Shown here in pieces: positions 48,013-60,575 of a DNA stretch of 64,000 bases (its first letter is position 1; every line of letters begins with the position of its first letter). A program made the position numbers and the translations under genes. Source of the DNA: Cynocephalus volans (lineage: Eukaryota; Chordata; Mammalia; Dermoptera; Cynocephalidae). The notes beneath the pieces are model-generated. The model saw only the letters and a program-made list of their open reading frames with translations, did no database searches and was not told the DNA's origin. The stretch lies in the NCBI RefSeq assembly GCF_027409185.1, contig NC_084462.1, positions 152,879,490 to 152,943,489 on the forward strand. The letters are read 5' to 3'.

Positions 48013-50178
48013 ACAGTCATCTCTGAAAAAACTAGTTCAGCTTATAACCTCAGTTGAACAAATGACTTTCCTTGAGTTATCTGTTATACCTCAATAGGCA
48101 ACAGCTGCTTTATATGTATTCCCCATTTTCTCACATGGGAAATATTAAAAAACATGTACTTAAATGTCTAGATTTAATAAAAATTAACATTTTATTGCTT
48201 TATCAAGGACATTCTTAACTGAATTTTTATTTGGAGTGGGTGTGAATGTACGGCAGTGAGAAAGAATACAATGAGTGCAGGTTTGGTTTGGTGCTGCTGC
48301 TTTGATTCATGCTGAGATGCCACCAGTTTGACTCGCCATCACTGCAAATGTCTGTGGAAAAGTCAAATAGCCTCTTAATATTATTATGAAGATAGTTTTG
48401 ACATCATGGACCCCCCTCAGAGACCCTCAAGAGTTGACAGTCCACACTTTGAGAAATGTCGCATGATTAAATACCTCATAGTGACTATTTTAAATTTCTA
48501 TATTAAATCAGAAGATGTTAAAGGTTATATAAGAATGTAAGAACTGGGTGTTCTCATGGTCTATGCTACCCCACTGGCTTTCCTATAGCCACGACCCCAG
48601 GGAAGATGGGGTGAAAATGGGAGCTGTCTTAAGAGTTCTCTGAGTACCTGGTTATTCAAATCTGTTTCTTTTGGTAAAGGGCTCTGGCTTTATCATCCAT
48701 CTTTCCAGGAACTCAGAGCTGGGTAAGTCAGATTGCACTGTCTGTTTCCTTGATTCTGTGTTAGAATGCCTGCTTTATGAGAGAAAGAGCAAATTTATGA
48801 GAACCCACCTCACTTTTGGTAGATGGTGAAAGATACTTCACTTTGTTATGATTCAAGATCTTCATCTCGAACATAGCTTTTGTCCTGTTGGACTGACCAT
48901 CACCACTTTTTATAAATACAAACATTTGTTGAGTGCCCAAACACTTCATCAGTGTTTCCTATGAACAGTTTATATGCAAGCATGGAATTATAGCAGCGTT
49001 ATTAAATGATCCAGAGATTGTTCAAAGCAAAATCCTAAACTGTGGATAAATCCAATCTGTTCCCAAGAAGGTTTTTGGTGTCATCATAACTTTATTTTGA
49101 GCATCACATTAAAGTATTGTATATTCATATACATAAACCCATACAGATATGTTTATGTTTCTCAAAGAAAAAAAATACTGTTTTATATAACCTTATAAGA
49201 ATCCAAAATCTCCAAACCATAGCTTAAACTCCCTTTATATTTGCTCCTTTTCTTGGAAAGTTCCTTATTACATTACATAACTCCTCCTCAACAACCTCTC
49301 ATTCTGTCAGGGACACAGTTACTAAGGATTCTAGGAGCCTGAGTTCAGAGAATGCTACTTACCTTTGATTTAATTGGAGTAGATATCAAAGATACACTGT
49401 ATTGTCCCCTTAAAGGATAGAGTAGTTGACATTTGGAACAGTTTCTAACCAACGAAGATCTGACATTCTAACAAATTTCCTAGTCCTCTTAAAGGAGCAT
49501 TCGTTTCACATCCGGTAAAACAAGTTTGTTCTGTCTGCAGGTGGAACTCGCTAGAGTATGAGAAATCAGTCAAAAGAAGGGGCACATTGTCTCATTGTCC
49601 TTAGATTCTGCTTGTCCAGTGCTTTGTTTCCTTTCTTTTCTTTCCACAGTGAACTCTTTTTTATATATCACTGAATCCTTTTGAATGTTCACAGTGAGAT
49701 CTTAATCCTTTATCTAAGAAGTTTTAAAAAGGCACCCACAAATCCAGTGTCACTGTAGTGCTTTTCATTGATCAGGGTGACTTTTGTTTTACATTGTTGC
49801 ATGTGAAGCCTGATCTGGGAGTCACAGCCAGACAACATATAACTTAAAGCCCCTTTCTTTCTCCATTGCTTTACCTCTTTGATAGTTCTCCCCAGAGGGA
49901 GAGAATCGGATAGTGGTCAGTCCTGGGCTCCGGCTGTGTTAAGGACTTCTTTGTAATAGACTTAGAGCCTACCACTACCTTTCTACTTGTTGCGACCTAA
50001 TAGGGTACTCAGCTTAGTTGTAAAGCCAAGATGAGATCTTTACCTGTGGGAGTTCCTCTTTAAGCATTCACCACATTCAGAAATTAGAAGCAGGCCAGCT
50101 AAGAAAGATGTTAAATGTCAGTAGTGTGCAGCAAGTTTTACCTGAATTTTTTTGTTTTGTTTTTCCCAGGTGTGGTAT

Positions 50179-50570
50179 ATGACAAAAGAAAAACTTTAGA
50201 CAAGTTAAGTTTAACAAAGTTTGAGAAAAAAAAAAAGATTCACAAATTGGGCAGGCCCTAGAACCAGAACAGATTCAGAGGGACTCTGCAGCTACCAGGT
50301 GGTCAGTCGAGATTTATAGAAAAAGGAAAGTGACCTACAGAAACAGCTGGATTGGTCACAGCTTGGCATTTGCCGTACGTGAACACCATTTGAACAGTAA
50401 GCCACCTGTGAGTGGTTGAGGTATGACTGCTGTGATGGGCTGAGACTCAGCTATTGTGACGGAAGCACACTTCTAAGTTAGGTTGCAGTTCAGGTTCGTA
50501 TGTCAGAACTCAAGGATGCGAGTACAGAGGCTTTCTCAGGCCAGATTTTAGTTTGATTTAACATATACAA
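50179..50570. repeat. LTR-like dispersed repeat, copy B
   Basis: Shares ordered blocks with copy A at 24859-25230, in the same orientation: AAAAGAAAAACTTTAG, GAACCAGAACAGATTCAGAG, GGAAAGTGACCTACAGAAAC, AGCTGGATTGG and CATTTGAACAGT. Copy B has an extra A-run and a diverged right half (GGGCTGAGACTCAGCTATTG). Confidence 0.55.
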
Positions 50571-51329
50571 AAATGAACTAAGTCCACAATGTGCTCTTAT
50601 TCATAATTAAAATGAAGTAGCAATAATGTCAGGGTGTTTGTTATTTTTTAAGTATTCCAATATCAGTACATCCAGTTATTTGTAAGTTTCAGACTCATCA
50701 CTTTACCTTCCACCCACCAGCGTAGGAAGAGTAAAGCAGGATCAGTTCTATGCAGTTATGGAACTCCCAGGGAGGTTTTGTGTCTGAGGGTCAAGTAAAG
50801 ACTGTTGAGCTTCTTTGTCAACTAGGCAGGGTGTATTGGAAGGGCGGAGGAAGGCAAGCAAAGGTTCTCCCCTATGACATTTTCTGTGTTACCACTCTTC
50901 TGAACCATCTGGTTTGGAAAGTTGAAAAAGGTAGTTGAGGTTCATAGTCCCTCACTGTAAAATGGCAGGGGCTGGATATGTTTTAGAATTCAGAAAATTT
51001 CAGGTTTTAGGAGAGTAAGAAAATGCATGTACTATACCTTAGTATTCCCAGTGGGATCTGGGCCAGTACCCCACAATCAAACGCATAAATATTTGTGCAG
51101 GAGAAAATATGAGTATTCACACAAAGGAATAAATTAAAAGTGCCAGTGTTAACCACATATCAGGTTTTGGTGCCAAATGTGTTTGCTTGAATCTGGTTTT
51201 TACCTTTCAACTTCAGAATTGCAAGTAGGGGTTGTGGACATATGCTACAGTGATAGAAGTAGAGCAAGACAAGCCTGGTTGAGTCTGGTGATGTTTAATG
51301 GAGCCGTATCACAGGTCCGACAATGTGAT

Positions 51330-51510
51330 CTTGTGTCTCTCCCTTCTGGGCTTGTTACCTTCTCTTCCGTTCTCCGGCCTTCACTTTGCTTATCTGTCAA
51401 ACAGGGGTAGTAATATTTGCCTTGTGGGCTGTTGTGAGGATAACAAGTTAATGTAAAACACTGAACAAACTGAAATACAGTAAGTATTCAATAAATGTTA
51501 GCTATTAAAA
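51330..51510 (+). repeat. MIR SINE remnant
   Basis: CTTTGCTTATCTGTCAAACA then TGTTGTGAGGATAACAAGTT and AAGTATTCAATAAATGTTAG, a good sense MIR 3' half. Confidence 0.75.
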
Positions 51511-51666
51511 TTTTATCTCTTCTCTTCCCCCTTTCCTTTTATTAGATGAAAATTTACTGACGTGGTGGTTGCAGTGCCACTCTGGAAATAGGATTAAGTG
51601 ATGAGAATTGTCCTGATGTCACTGGAGAACTAAAAGTTTTACATTGAAAACATTTCTTTCATTTCA

Positions 51667-51778
51667 TTTTTTTTTTTGGGGGGGGGGGTGCAGCTGGCTG
51701 GTACAGGGATTGAACCCTGGACCCCTGGACCTTGATGTTATCAGCACCCACTCTAACCGAGTCACCAGCTAGCCCCCG
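51667..51778 (-). repeat. tRNA-Ile-like SINE, antisense
   Basis: T11 then G11, CAGCTGGCTGGTACAGGGAT, TTGAACCCTGGACCCC, TTATCAGCACCCACTC and ACCAGCTAGCCCCC. The G run is an odd expansion between the tail and the SINE body. The flanks TGAAAACATTTCTT and TGAAAACTCATTTCTT may be the duplication. Confidence 0.8.
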
Positions 51779-52052
51779 TGAAAACTCATTTCTTGTTAAA
51801 TGATGAGTACCACTTTAAAATTTCTTTGCAGAATGACTAGACTTTTCAATGATGAATAAATGTTTTGGTTAATGTTATGTTAAAATCTCTTGAATGCTTC
51901 ATTTTAACTGTATTTGAGGAAGAAATATTTGCCACAAGCTGATTTGTCATTATGAAGCCGCTTTTAAAGTTTCTCTCCAGGAAAAATACTTGAAAGTTTA
52001 TAACTTAATATATTGGAATAGTGGTATTAGGAGTTAAGGCTTTTCAAATTTT

Positions 52053-52058
<6 letters not shown>

Positions 52059-52092
<34 letters not shown>
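52059..52092. repeat. (TA)n microsatellite
   Basis: An uninterrupted run of about 16 TA units following TTTTACAA. Likely length-variable. Confidence 0.9.
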
Positions 52093-52093
<1 letters not shown>

Positions 52094-52566
52094 CAAGAAT
52101 ATTAATGAACTTTTTAATGTAAAACAAGTTATTTTAAAGTATCTTTTGTAAAGTGGATCTCTGCTTTTAAACCTAAGGAAAGGCCCCTCTTTTTAAAAGG
52201 GGGAGATCTTTGGAGAATAATTGCCTATTGTTGTCAGGCTGTTTTTTTATAGCCTCATTTTGTACTTTGTAATCCATTAACAGAAATTCTCTAAAGTGTC
52301 AACATCTGTTCTAATGATGCATGATCTTGACATACAGAAAATTCTAATTTGTTTTTCTGGCCTTTTCTCTTAATTCATGAAGATTATAGATGCTTGCCCC
52401 ACTGTATTTTTTGGATTAGAGACAGGAGAATTAAAACAGAAGGATTTCAAGAGGAGAAAGATGTTAGCTACTTGCTAGGCATGTGCCCTACAGGACTTAT
52501 TAGCATTTAAGTGGGGCAAAGTGCATCTGCCTGTATTTACATGCATTGTATTGCCTGCCTTCACAG

Positions 52567-52741
52567 CTGAACTATCAGCAGAAAGTAGGGATCATGTACT
52601 GCAAAGCTGGACAGAGCACCGAAGAAGAGATGTACAACAATGAATCAGCCGGCCCGGCCTTTGAGGAATTCCTTCAGCTGTTGGGAGAACGAGTTCGGCT
52701 CAAAGGATTTGAGAAGTATCGTGCACAGCTTGACACCAAAA
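52567..52741 (+). CDS. SIPA1L1: SIPA1L1 fourth coding exon (residues 607-664 and first base of 665)
   Basis: A 175-nt exon (58 codons plus 1 nt) encoding [20 protein letters not shown] through [13 protein letters not shown]. It lies in the RapGAP catalytic domain, which accelerates GTP hydrolysis on Rap1/Rap2. The [14 protein letters not shown] stretch (614-627) corresponds to the FGVIYQKLGQTSEEE segment of Rap1GAP, and [17 protein letters not shown] to its PAFVEFLEFLGQKVKL. The acceptor is TGCCTTCACAG and the donor AAAA|GTAAGA, phase 1. The frame stays open into the intron for about 16 codons before a stop. Confidence 0.97.
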
Positions 52742-54925
52742 GTAAGAAATACTTACACTCTGTTACTAGGTTTATGTTCCTCCTGCTGTGTTGATGTGCA
52801 TCTGCTAAACTGTCTGTAAAACAACATTGCCATTTATAACAGAAAACTGCTGTTGATGAGAGAAAGCCAGAGAGGGTAGATGTTGAACCAGAACAGTTGA
52901 AGATCATAATCAAAGTAGCTAGGATTGGACTATAAAAAAAATATCGTTATCAGTGGTGTGGATGGAGTAGGGAATGGACTCAGATCATGCAGAATTGCTC
53001 ATAGATAGTTGCATAAATTTTGTTACATTTAGCTGAATGTTAGGGTGGTTAAAAACTCCAGAAACTTATAAGCATCTGATTGTAAGCCCTAGAATTTTTG
53101 ACTTTCATTAATTCATTTCATGGTCCTCATGCTTATCTCTGTATTAGAGTTTGTATGGTTTTCTTATTTATTTTTATATTATTTTAATATCTAGGAGGTT
53201 TTTTGTTGTTTGTTTCTATTATTGTCCAATAGTCTAACTAAATCTCTAAGAAAGTAGGCTTGTTAGCTTTGGTATTAGTTTGGTTCATAAAATATGTTGA
53301 TTAAAAGCACAGTAATGAAGCAATGTGTTTTTGGCACATGAACCTACATGGTTGTCCATTTCCATTCCCCAAGTTGTCAATAAAATAGTTCTCAAATATG
53401 ATTTTTGGTTAGCATACATTGACTTCTGCTGCGTGTCTGCATGGAGGCAGTTTTAAAGTTTATCTCAAAGTCCATCCATAGACACCTGTAACCTGTTTTT
53501 CTTTGAGAGGGTCTTTGGATTAGCATATCTGTAATGCAGTCCATCATAATCTGTGTGATTTTCTGTACAGGAAATTAAATAAGGAGTTGAGTCATGAAAA
53601 CAGAAAAGCATTCATAAACTCCACTGCAGGGAAGAATTTCCTGTTGCCATGGTTTTGCTGTTGCTAACTTGGAAACAACGTGCAAGAGAGACTATTAAAA
53701 CCCATAAATAACCTAGCTTCTTAAATATTATTTTAACGTTCTGTACTGTGCTTGCAACTGCATAAAATGTTAAATTTTGATATGTCCTTAAACTCTTTTT
53801 ATCCTGATATTCCAGTATTCACCCTTTACAGTTTATTTATGTTGTCCCAATTTGTTGTGCTATATAAAGTATTATAACTACAAAGAACTATTGGAAGGAT
53901 CTGGGAAGAGGAAGTATCATAAGCACCCTGATTCTGTAAATGAATGGTCAGATTGGGAGTTGATAAGCTAGTGTATTATTTGTGTATTTATGCATCCCCA
54001 GCCATGTCTTTTTTTTTCTTTTTTTGGCAGCTACCATCCACCTCCTCCCCTCCCAGCCACCTCTTGATGATTGATGAAGGGCAGTGTGAGGAATGCATAG
54101 GTAGGATATAGTTAGGCAGTGTAGCATCTAGTAAGGCAGCAGAATAAGAAAATAAGTACTTTGTGCACAGTTTGCTTGAATATCTGAACAATTGCAAAGG
54201 CTAGAGGGGGATGAGCCTAGATTAGCAAACTGCCTCAAACTGCAACATTTTAGACTTATATAAATACATTCATCAGGGAAGAGAGTTCTTTTTCACTGAA
54301 CTACTCTCTTTTAAGTATTCCAACTTTTTGAGGTATTATCTCCTGAGAAGGATTCATGGTTTCCTTTTCTGTCTTTTCATTGTATCAAGTTTCCTAAAAT
54401 GAATGGAAAGTAGGAAAGTGTTTCCACTCTAAAGCCCCAAAGAAGGCAGCATGCAAATTTATCTTTTTTTACCCCATGCTAATAGGGGCAAAAACTAGAC
54501 AGGCCATTAGCCTTGTCATTTAAGCTCATATTAAATAATAACAGACCACCACAATAGTCAACAGTCAACCTCTGCACACCCTAGCAGACTCTTAGTGGCC
54601 ATGACACCCACAAAAATAAAACTTTGCTCTATATGCTGTGATGTAATCTCAACACATTATCTAACTGTATTACATGTCAAGAAAACTTTTTCTTTCAGTA
54701 TAATCCTTAAAAAGAAAAAACGCTTTCCAGAACAAATATCCCTAAAGGATCATTCTCACTATAGATGTCACTTGCACATGTGGATTTGTAGTTTTCATCT
54801 AATTAAAATATTGTTTGCCATTATTTAATTCTGTTTTTTTTCTTCAGTTCTATCTCCCTTCCTTCTGAGTCTCCAGTTACACATATATCACTCACTAGTG
54901 TATTATAGGTTAATGAGGCCCTTTT

Positions 54926-55022
54926 CATTGATTGATTGATTGATTGATTGATTGTGGCTAACAAGTTCAGGGATCTAAACCCTTGACCTTGCTGTTATAA
55001 CATCATGACCCAATCAGCTGAT
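54926..55022 (-). repeat. tRNA-Ile-like SINE with (TTGA)n tail, antisense
   Basis: Starts with a tetranucleotide run of about seven ATTG units (54926-54954), then TGGCTAACAAGTTCAGGGAT, CTAAACCCTTGACCTTGCTG and CCCAATCAGCTG. Here the usual A-tail has become a microsatellite. Confidence 0.75.
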
Positions 55023-55039
55023 TATTTATTATTTTTTTC

Positions 55040-55540
55040 AACTTTTTTTTTGTTTGGTTTTTAAATCTGTGCTTCAGTTTGGATAATTCCTGTTAATATG
55101 TCTTCAAGCTCATTGTGTTTTTCTTTTCTTCCCAGTGTCTTAATCAGTTGTTAATTTTCATTTAAGATACTGTAATTTTCAGGGGCCAGAAGTTGCTTTT
55201 GGTAATCTTTTCTTATATCATTAGGTTCATGTTAGCCTTTAAATCCTTCCTTGAACATATTTATAATAGTTGTTTTAAAGTCTTCAACTGCTGATTCCAT
55301 CATCTCTGTCATGTTGGGTTTCTATCTTTTAATGGATTTTCTCCTGCCTTGGGTTACATTTTATAGCTTCACACATCTGGTTATTTTTGATTAGATATCG
55401 GATATTGTGAGTGTTTCATTGTTGAATGTCTGGATTTTATTTTCTGTTTTAAAGAGTGTTGGGTTTTGTTTTAGCATGCAGTTAACAGAACAGCTTGATC
55501 TTTATGAGTCTTGTTTTTCAGCTTTGTTAAAGTATACCTA
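55040..55540 (-). repeat. Old L1/HAL1-like antisense block
   Basis: TGTGCTTCAGTTTGGATAAT, CTTCAAGCTCATTGTGTTTT and GTTGAATGTCTGGATTTTAT are phrases of antisense ORF1-region L1 sequence. Diverged and of low certainty. Confidence 0.4.
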
Positions 55541-56119
55541 GAGTAGCCTTTACTCTAGCTTTAGTCTTGCTAAGGCATGACTTTTCTTGTACCTAAATAC
55601 CTGCATACTCAGTGAGGTGTCTATACTGTGCTTGGTCAGAACTCAAATGTCTTCCAACCTTGTGTGTGCTGCAGAAATTGTTTGGCTTACATTTCTCTGG
55701 TAGTTGTTCTTTCCCTAATGGTTTTTCTTTGCGCAGCTTTGGGGATTCAGCTCTATGTGTGTGCAGCTTATTATTCAGCCCAAGACTCAAGAGGTCCCCT
55801 AGTCAGATTTCTGAATCTCTTTTGCTCTGACGTTTCCTCCTCTTTGGTACTCTGCCTGGCTAATATCAGCCCCCTCAGACTTCCTGAACTCCAGTTTGTC
55901 TTGGCTTCCCCTTCAAAGTCTGCTCTGTGCCGTTGTCCTAAAAGTGCCTCTAGGTAGCAAGCCCAGGAGATCATAGGGCTCACTGCTTTGATTCTTTTTC
56001 TCATGGATTACTTGTCCGATGCTGCCTATTGTCTGGCGTCTGAAAATAGTAGTTTTTGATATTTTATCAATTTTCTATTTACTTTGTTATAGCTGGAAGT
56101 AAAAGTCTCAGATACTTTT

Positions 56120-56250
56120 GACATATATACTGTCTCATTTAAGCCCAACAAACCCTACTAGATACAAGTTATCCCCATTTTGTAGAATTGGCTTTTTTAG
56201 ATTAATTTACATGCCCTTGGTTAGATAGCTAGTAAGCATTAGGGAAATAG
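56120..56250 (-). repeat. MIR SINE remnant
   Basis: TGTCTCATTTAAGCCCAACA then TATCCCCATTTTGTAGAATT and TTAGATAGCTAGTAAGCATT follow the antisense MIR core. Confidence 0.5.
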
Positions 56251-57104
56251 ACCAGATCCTAGTGGTATGGTTAATGAAGTGCTCAGAGAAAGCATAGATG
56301 TAGAATTAAGCACAGTGAACCCCAGCCTGACCTTTTGGCTATGTCTTTTCTTCTCTCAAGCCCTCGGATGAACAGTACTCAAACCATGTCATGAGACAGC
56401 TCAGTTGTCACATATTATGATTACAGTCAGATTTTAGTACTTCTGTGAAAGTACTAAAGAGGGAGACACTCAAGAAAGGAAGGATTAATGGAATTATTGA
56501 ATCGTTTCTTCTTTTTCCCAGTTATCTCTCCAAAGTCCATTTCCTCAGACAAGCTCCAAACATGTCATGGGCTGGAACAGTCATGCAATGAAGACATTTT
56601 CATTAGTGGGTTGTTTTTCTCCTTTTGTTTCCTTATTTGGGTGATACAACCTCTAGATAATTACCATTCCTTCACACTACAGTGAATACAAAAATAAACT
56701 TCCCACCAAGCAGTTTGTTATTTGAAAACTGGAGAGCACATAGGAGACTTAGAAGCCATTTGTAAAGCATTCCTTCAAAACTCTGTCTTCATTAATTTGC
56801 TGCAGTATTAGTAAATGCTTGTTGCCTCTTCCATTTTTCAGCAGGGTTGTATAGGCAGTTGAGTTTCAGGATCTTAGAAGAGATGCAAGACTTTTCAAAA
56901 AGAAAATAAATCCTTATTTGGAATATTTAAGCTTTGATAGGGAAAGGGGTAAAACTAGCATTGCTTAAATGCTTTGCACATGCAAATGGCTATTTGGAGT
57001 TGCAGAGACTGATAAATGAAAAAAAGGATTCTTTTTAAGGAAACTCTACTCTGTCTTTTCACTTTAACTGCACAAAATCCTAAATCCTAACCAACACATG
57101 TATT

Positions 57105-57275
57105 AAACATCTTTTATGGGCCAGCACTTGTATATACATTATTTCATTTTATTGCACAACAGTGAGAATATTGAAGAGCAGAGAAAGTGAAGTGACTTGT
57201 TTCTGATCATTTAGCCAATGATACTGTTGGCATTCAAGTTCAGATCTTCTTACTTCCAAGTTGGGATCCAAGTAA
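57105..57275 (-). repeat. MIR SINE remnant
   Basis: TTTATGGGCCAGCACTTGTA, ACATTATTTCATTTTATTGC and GAAGAGCAGAGAAAGTGAAG resemble antisense MIR. Diverged. Confidence 0.5.
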
Positions 57276-59569
57276 TTGCAGGTATCTTGCAATGTGAGCA
57301 ATAGGTAGAAAATAGTAGTGGCTGACTCCTAAGTACCAGCCCCACACTCTGTCTGTCCTTTTACCTCAATATGTTAGTGATTTTGAGAAGCCTTGAGCCC
57401 CAGATACATACACCTACACAATCACACATTCCTTGAACCTATAGTATGAGTTTGCCTGTCATAGCAAAGGGTAGTGCTGCATAAACTCTTCTTTATCCCT
57501 TCCTCATTGAAGTAAAGTAACCTATCTCCTAACCACAGCTAAAGATACATTGAAAAGATATTAGTAAATATGATAAATACCAGTGTAGGTGGAATTCTTA
57601 ATTTCCTCAAATACTTCGTTAGTGAGTGAGTGAGGTACAAGGGCCAAAGTGTACCTCATCTCAGATAAACACCTGTGTTCCAGAAGTGAATACTGTTGTG
57701 CTTCTGAGTGCTGACTTCTGCACCCCCACACCCTGAGGCAAGGTTCCATTGATGAGAGATGTCTCTATCTGACTACTACAGGGATCTTAAATGGGTGGTC
57801 TCCAGCAGCCAGCTAACTATGAAAATATTTCAAACCATGGGTAAGAATCAGACCCACCACCCCTCTGTGATTTTCCTTCCTACATTTGATGTGTTCTGTA
57901 ATGGCGAGGACATTAATAAACCAAGCTTTTTCATCCTGTTGACTTTATTAGTCTATATGCATTTAGTTCATGTGTTCATATATATTTAAAAATAGGAACT
58001 TTCCAACAATTAAATTGCATAGGCTTGTTTTCCTTCATCTAGCTTTTCCTAATTTTAACATACCCTTTAGGGACCAGGAAACAGTTATACAAAGTCTAAA
58101 TTATATTTTCCTGACTCAGATTCATACACATACACCTTGTCCTCCAAGCTTTAGACTACCAAAGAGCAAAAGAGTTGAGCCAGAAGAGAAATCTAGAATG
58201 ATTATGACATTGGCAGTACGTGAAACTGCTTCTGTAAACTTTCTAACTTGTTCATACCATCTTCAAATAGAATGCGTAATATAGGATATTATGACTTTTG
58301 TACCCCTTTTCAAAGCAGCTGGGAAGAATATTCTTATTGTTTCTCAATTATCCAGTGTCTTCTTGTCATCATCTACTTTGAATAATAGAAGTTTTGCTTT
58401 CTATCACTTAATAGTAGAGTTCTGACCATATTAGTGGATGTATACCATGCACTAGTAGTGTGGTTGGGAGACAGATCACATGATTTGTCAAGATGACCTG
58501 TGTAATACCTGAATTTACTTTTTAAATTTTAAAGCTTCATCTAAATATGAAGTAGCATTATTTCCATCCCTCTTCTACAAGCACATTTTCTCTTAAGAGA
58601 TTGCTCAATGTATATTCTCTTCAATCAGATAAAAGAGGCTTTTTTTCATTTTTCTAATTTTCATTTTCCTGATTGTCATTCTACTAAAACCTATGTGGTT
58701 TCAGGGTTTCATCGTCACTAAAAATATAAGAAGAACATTGGATGTTTTATTCTTTAGAAAGTATGGCAAACATTCTTTTTCCATTCTCCCTAGTGAAGTT
58801 TAGCAACTCTATTATGTATGTAGTAATTTCAGGATTTTGGAATGCCTTTCTTTTCAGAAAGGGAAATATTGTTTTGGCCCTACTTTTAACTCTCAAACTT
58901 TTGAAACTTTTGAAAATTATCAGCAAAACTCTGGAGTTTCCAGAGGTCCCCATAAAAAGGCTGGTCAAGTAGCATATATTGTGTGAAATGAGGCATGCAG
59001 GGAAAGGGAGAAAGAGCCAGAAGTAGAAAAATAATCTTCAGGTTTACTTGAAGATCAGTTTTTCTCTCTGGCAGTAATCCTTTTAGAATTAGACAGACAT
59101 ATAAAGCAAAATGTAATACGGGAATACCAGATGACAATCTTTTTTTCTAGTTCATTAGTTTTGCTTAAAATCAACTTGAAACACATGTAGGTATATGTCA
59201 AAGATTTCACTTTTAAAGTTTTAAAATGTACTAATCAGTTCTACAGTTATTTATAGCAAGTGTCCTTAACAATAGATGCATTCTTCATACTCAAGACCTG
59301 TCTTAAATAGTTCAATTGAGTACTTTACTTTAGTAATATGCAGTTCATTGTGGTGGTGGTTACTAACTTTTAAAAGATATTTTTCTTGGGTAGTTATATG
59401 TCAGTACATATTTTTACAATTTCTGAAAAGTAGTCTTTGTTCTATTTTTAGCTATTTTTAAACGTTTGCCTTTAATGTTATTTTCAAAGTTAAGATCCTT
59501 CAGTAAGCCCAAGCTTGAAACTCAGGGCTCTAAAACGTCTTTACAGAGCTGTCTGTAAGCCACAACTGT

Positions 59570-59765
59570 AGTCTGTTCTCAGAGCAGTACCTAAGGACCC
59601 TGGAGCTACTGCATTAGAGTTACCTGGGAATGCTTACTAAAAATAGATTCCTCTGCAAGGCCCCCCACCCACTGAGCAGTATTTCTGGGGGTGGGCCCTG
59701 GGAATCTGGCTTTTAAACTCATTCCCCAGCTGACTCTTTGCGTACTAAATTTTGAGAACTACTGC
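59570..59765 (+). repeat. MER5-like hAT-Charlie remnant
   Basis: GAGTTACCTGGGAATGCTTA, AGCAGTATTTCTGGGGGTGG, GCCCTGGGAATCTGGCTTTT and the end AATTTTGAGAACTACTG match the MER5A/B order, including the terminal GAGAACTACTG. Confidence 0.65.
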
Positions 59766-60224
59766 CTTTTGGTACATGCCTGAGGTTTTGTCTTACAGCA
59801 TCATTCTCTAAAATGTAGTGAAGGATTTTTTTTGGTCCACAAAAATATGGCTAATAGAGGCTTGGGTTTACCCAGAATGAATGCATTTCTGTTCCTTTTG
59901 CAGCCTGTAAGTCCAGATCCTTTGAGTCTAAACAGATACTCCCTTTCAGTTGGGCAAATAATAAGTCTCTTCTCTGGTTTCCAGGTATTTGTGGGCACAT
60001 TGATTCTGAAATGTTGTTAATGATTAACTTAAGGCAGTAGAGGTTGTTTGTTCCTTAAGGAAGATGAGAGCACAACACACACTTAAGTCTTTTCGAAAAA
60101 GTTGTTGACCGTTGCTATTATACCTTTGTTTTTCAATGTTATGGTCTTGTTAAATCATCATTTATTTGTTAACAAAACAATCTTCTTGCTTGAATTGAAG
60201 TATTAGAAAAGGTGTTCTTAGCCT

Positions 60225-60575
60225 GATATCTGTGGACAGAATCCAGGGGTCTGTGAACTTGGATAGAAAAAAATTTTATCTTTGTTTTCACTGATTTTGT
60301 ATATTATTTGTCATTACAGATATCTCAAAATACTGCTTGTGCTCACTACCCTTTAAAGTTATAGTAAATATTAGACCAAATGCTAATCTTGTTATATAAA
60401 TCTTGTTCATATCATATTTTAAAGTTATATAATTGTGTTTTTTCAATATAATTGATGTATTTTGAAATCTAATATATTTTATGTTATGTATTTACAAATA
60501 TTCTGAGAAAGGATCTGATCCATAGGCTTCACTAGACCACCAAAGACGATCAGGTACAAAAAATGGGTAAAAACA
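60225..60575. repeat. hAT-like non-autonomous element, unnamed
   Basis: ATCCAGGGGTCTGTGAACTT, GATATCTCAAAATACTGCTT, ATTCTGAGAAAGGATCTGAT and GGCTTCACTAGACCACCAAA follow a repeat order I recognise from mammalian introns. The right end has decayed GGGTAAAAACA. The family name is uncertain. It ends about 145 bp before the fifth-exon acceptor. Confidence 0.45.

Larger units (their letters stand above)
46120..48458 (+). mobile_element. hAT-type DNA transposon remnant with nested insertions
   Basis: Starts CAGTTCTCAAACTTTAAAGT and ends GTCCACACTTTGAGAAATG, giving hAT-like inverted termini. The interior has GGATCTCAAAGAGG, AATCTCTTTAATGTCTGGCT, GAAAATCTGGTCTCACACAG, TTTCAGACAATTGTGGATAT and GACATCATGGACCCCCCTCA. 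I recognise these in order as one old non-autonomous hAT family whose name I cannot fix. Inserted into it are an L1-like 3' end (46190-46440), a dimeric SINE (46558-46729) and an MLT1-type LTR (47510-48012). Confidence 0.65.
33636..52566 (+). other. SIPA1L1: Intron between the third and fourth coding exons (18.9 kb)
   Basis: Begins GTGAGT and ends TGCCTTCACAG. It contains two antisense SINEs just after the donor, MIRs, an inverted repeat pair (35891-36003 and 37937-38047), an antisense L1 fragment near 39580-39905, a dense L1/HAL1 mosaic (40405-46110) with a U2 snRNA fragment inside it, a hAT element with nested insertions (46120-48458), an LTR-like repeat near 50179-50570, a SINE at 51667, and a (TA)n tract at about 52059-52092. 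34500-35880, 36010-36950, 38350-39580 and 48540-50170 hold no feature I can name. Confidence 0.9.
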
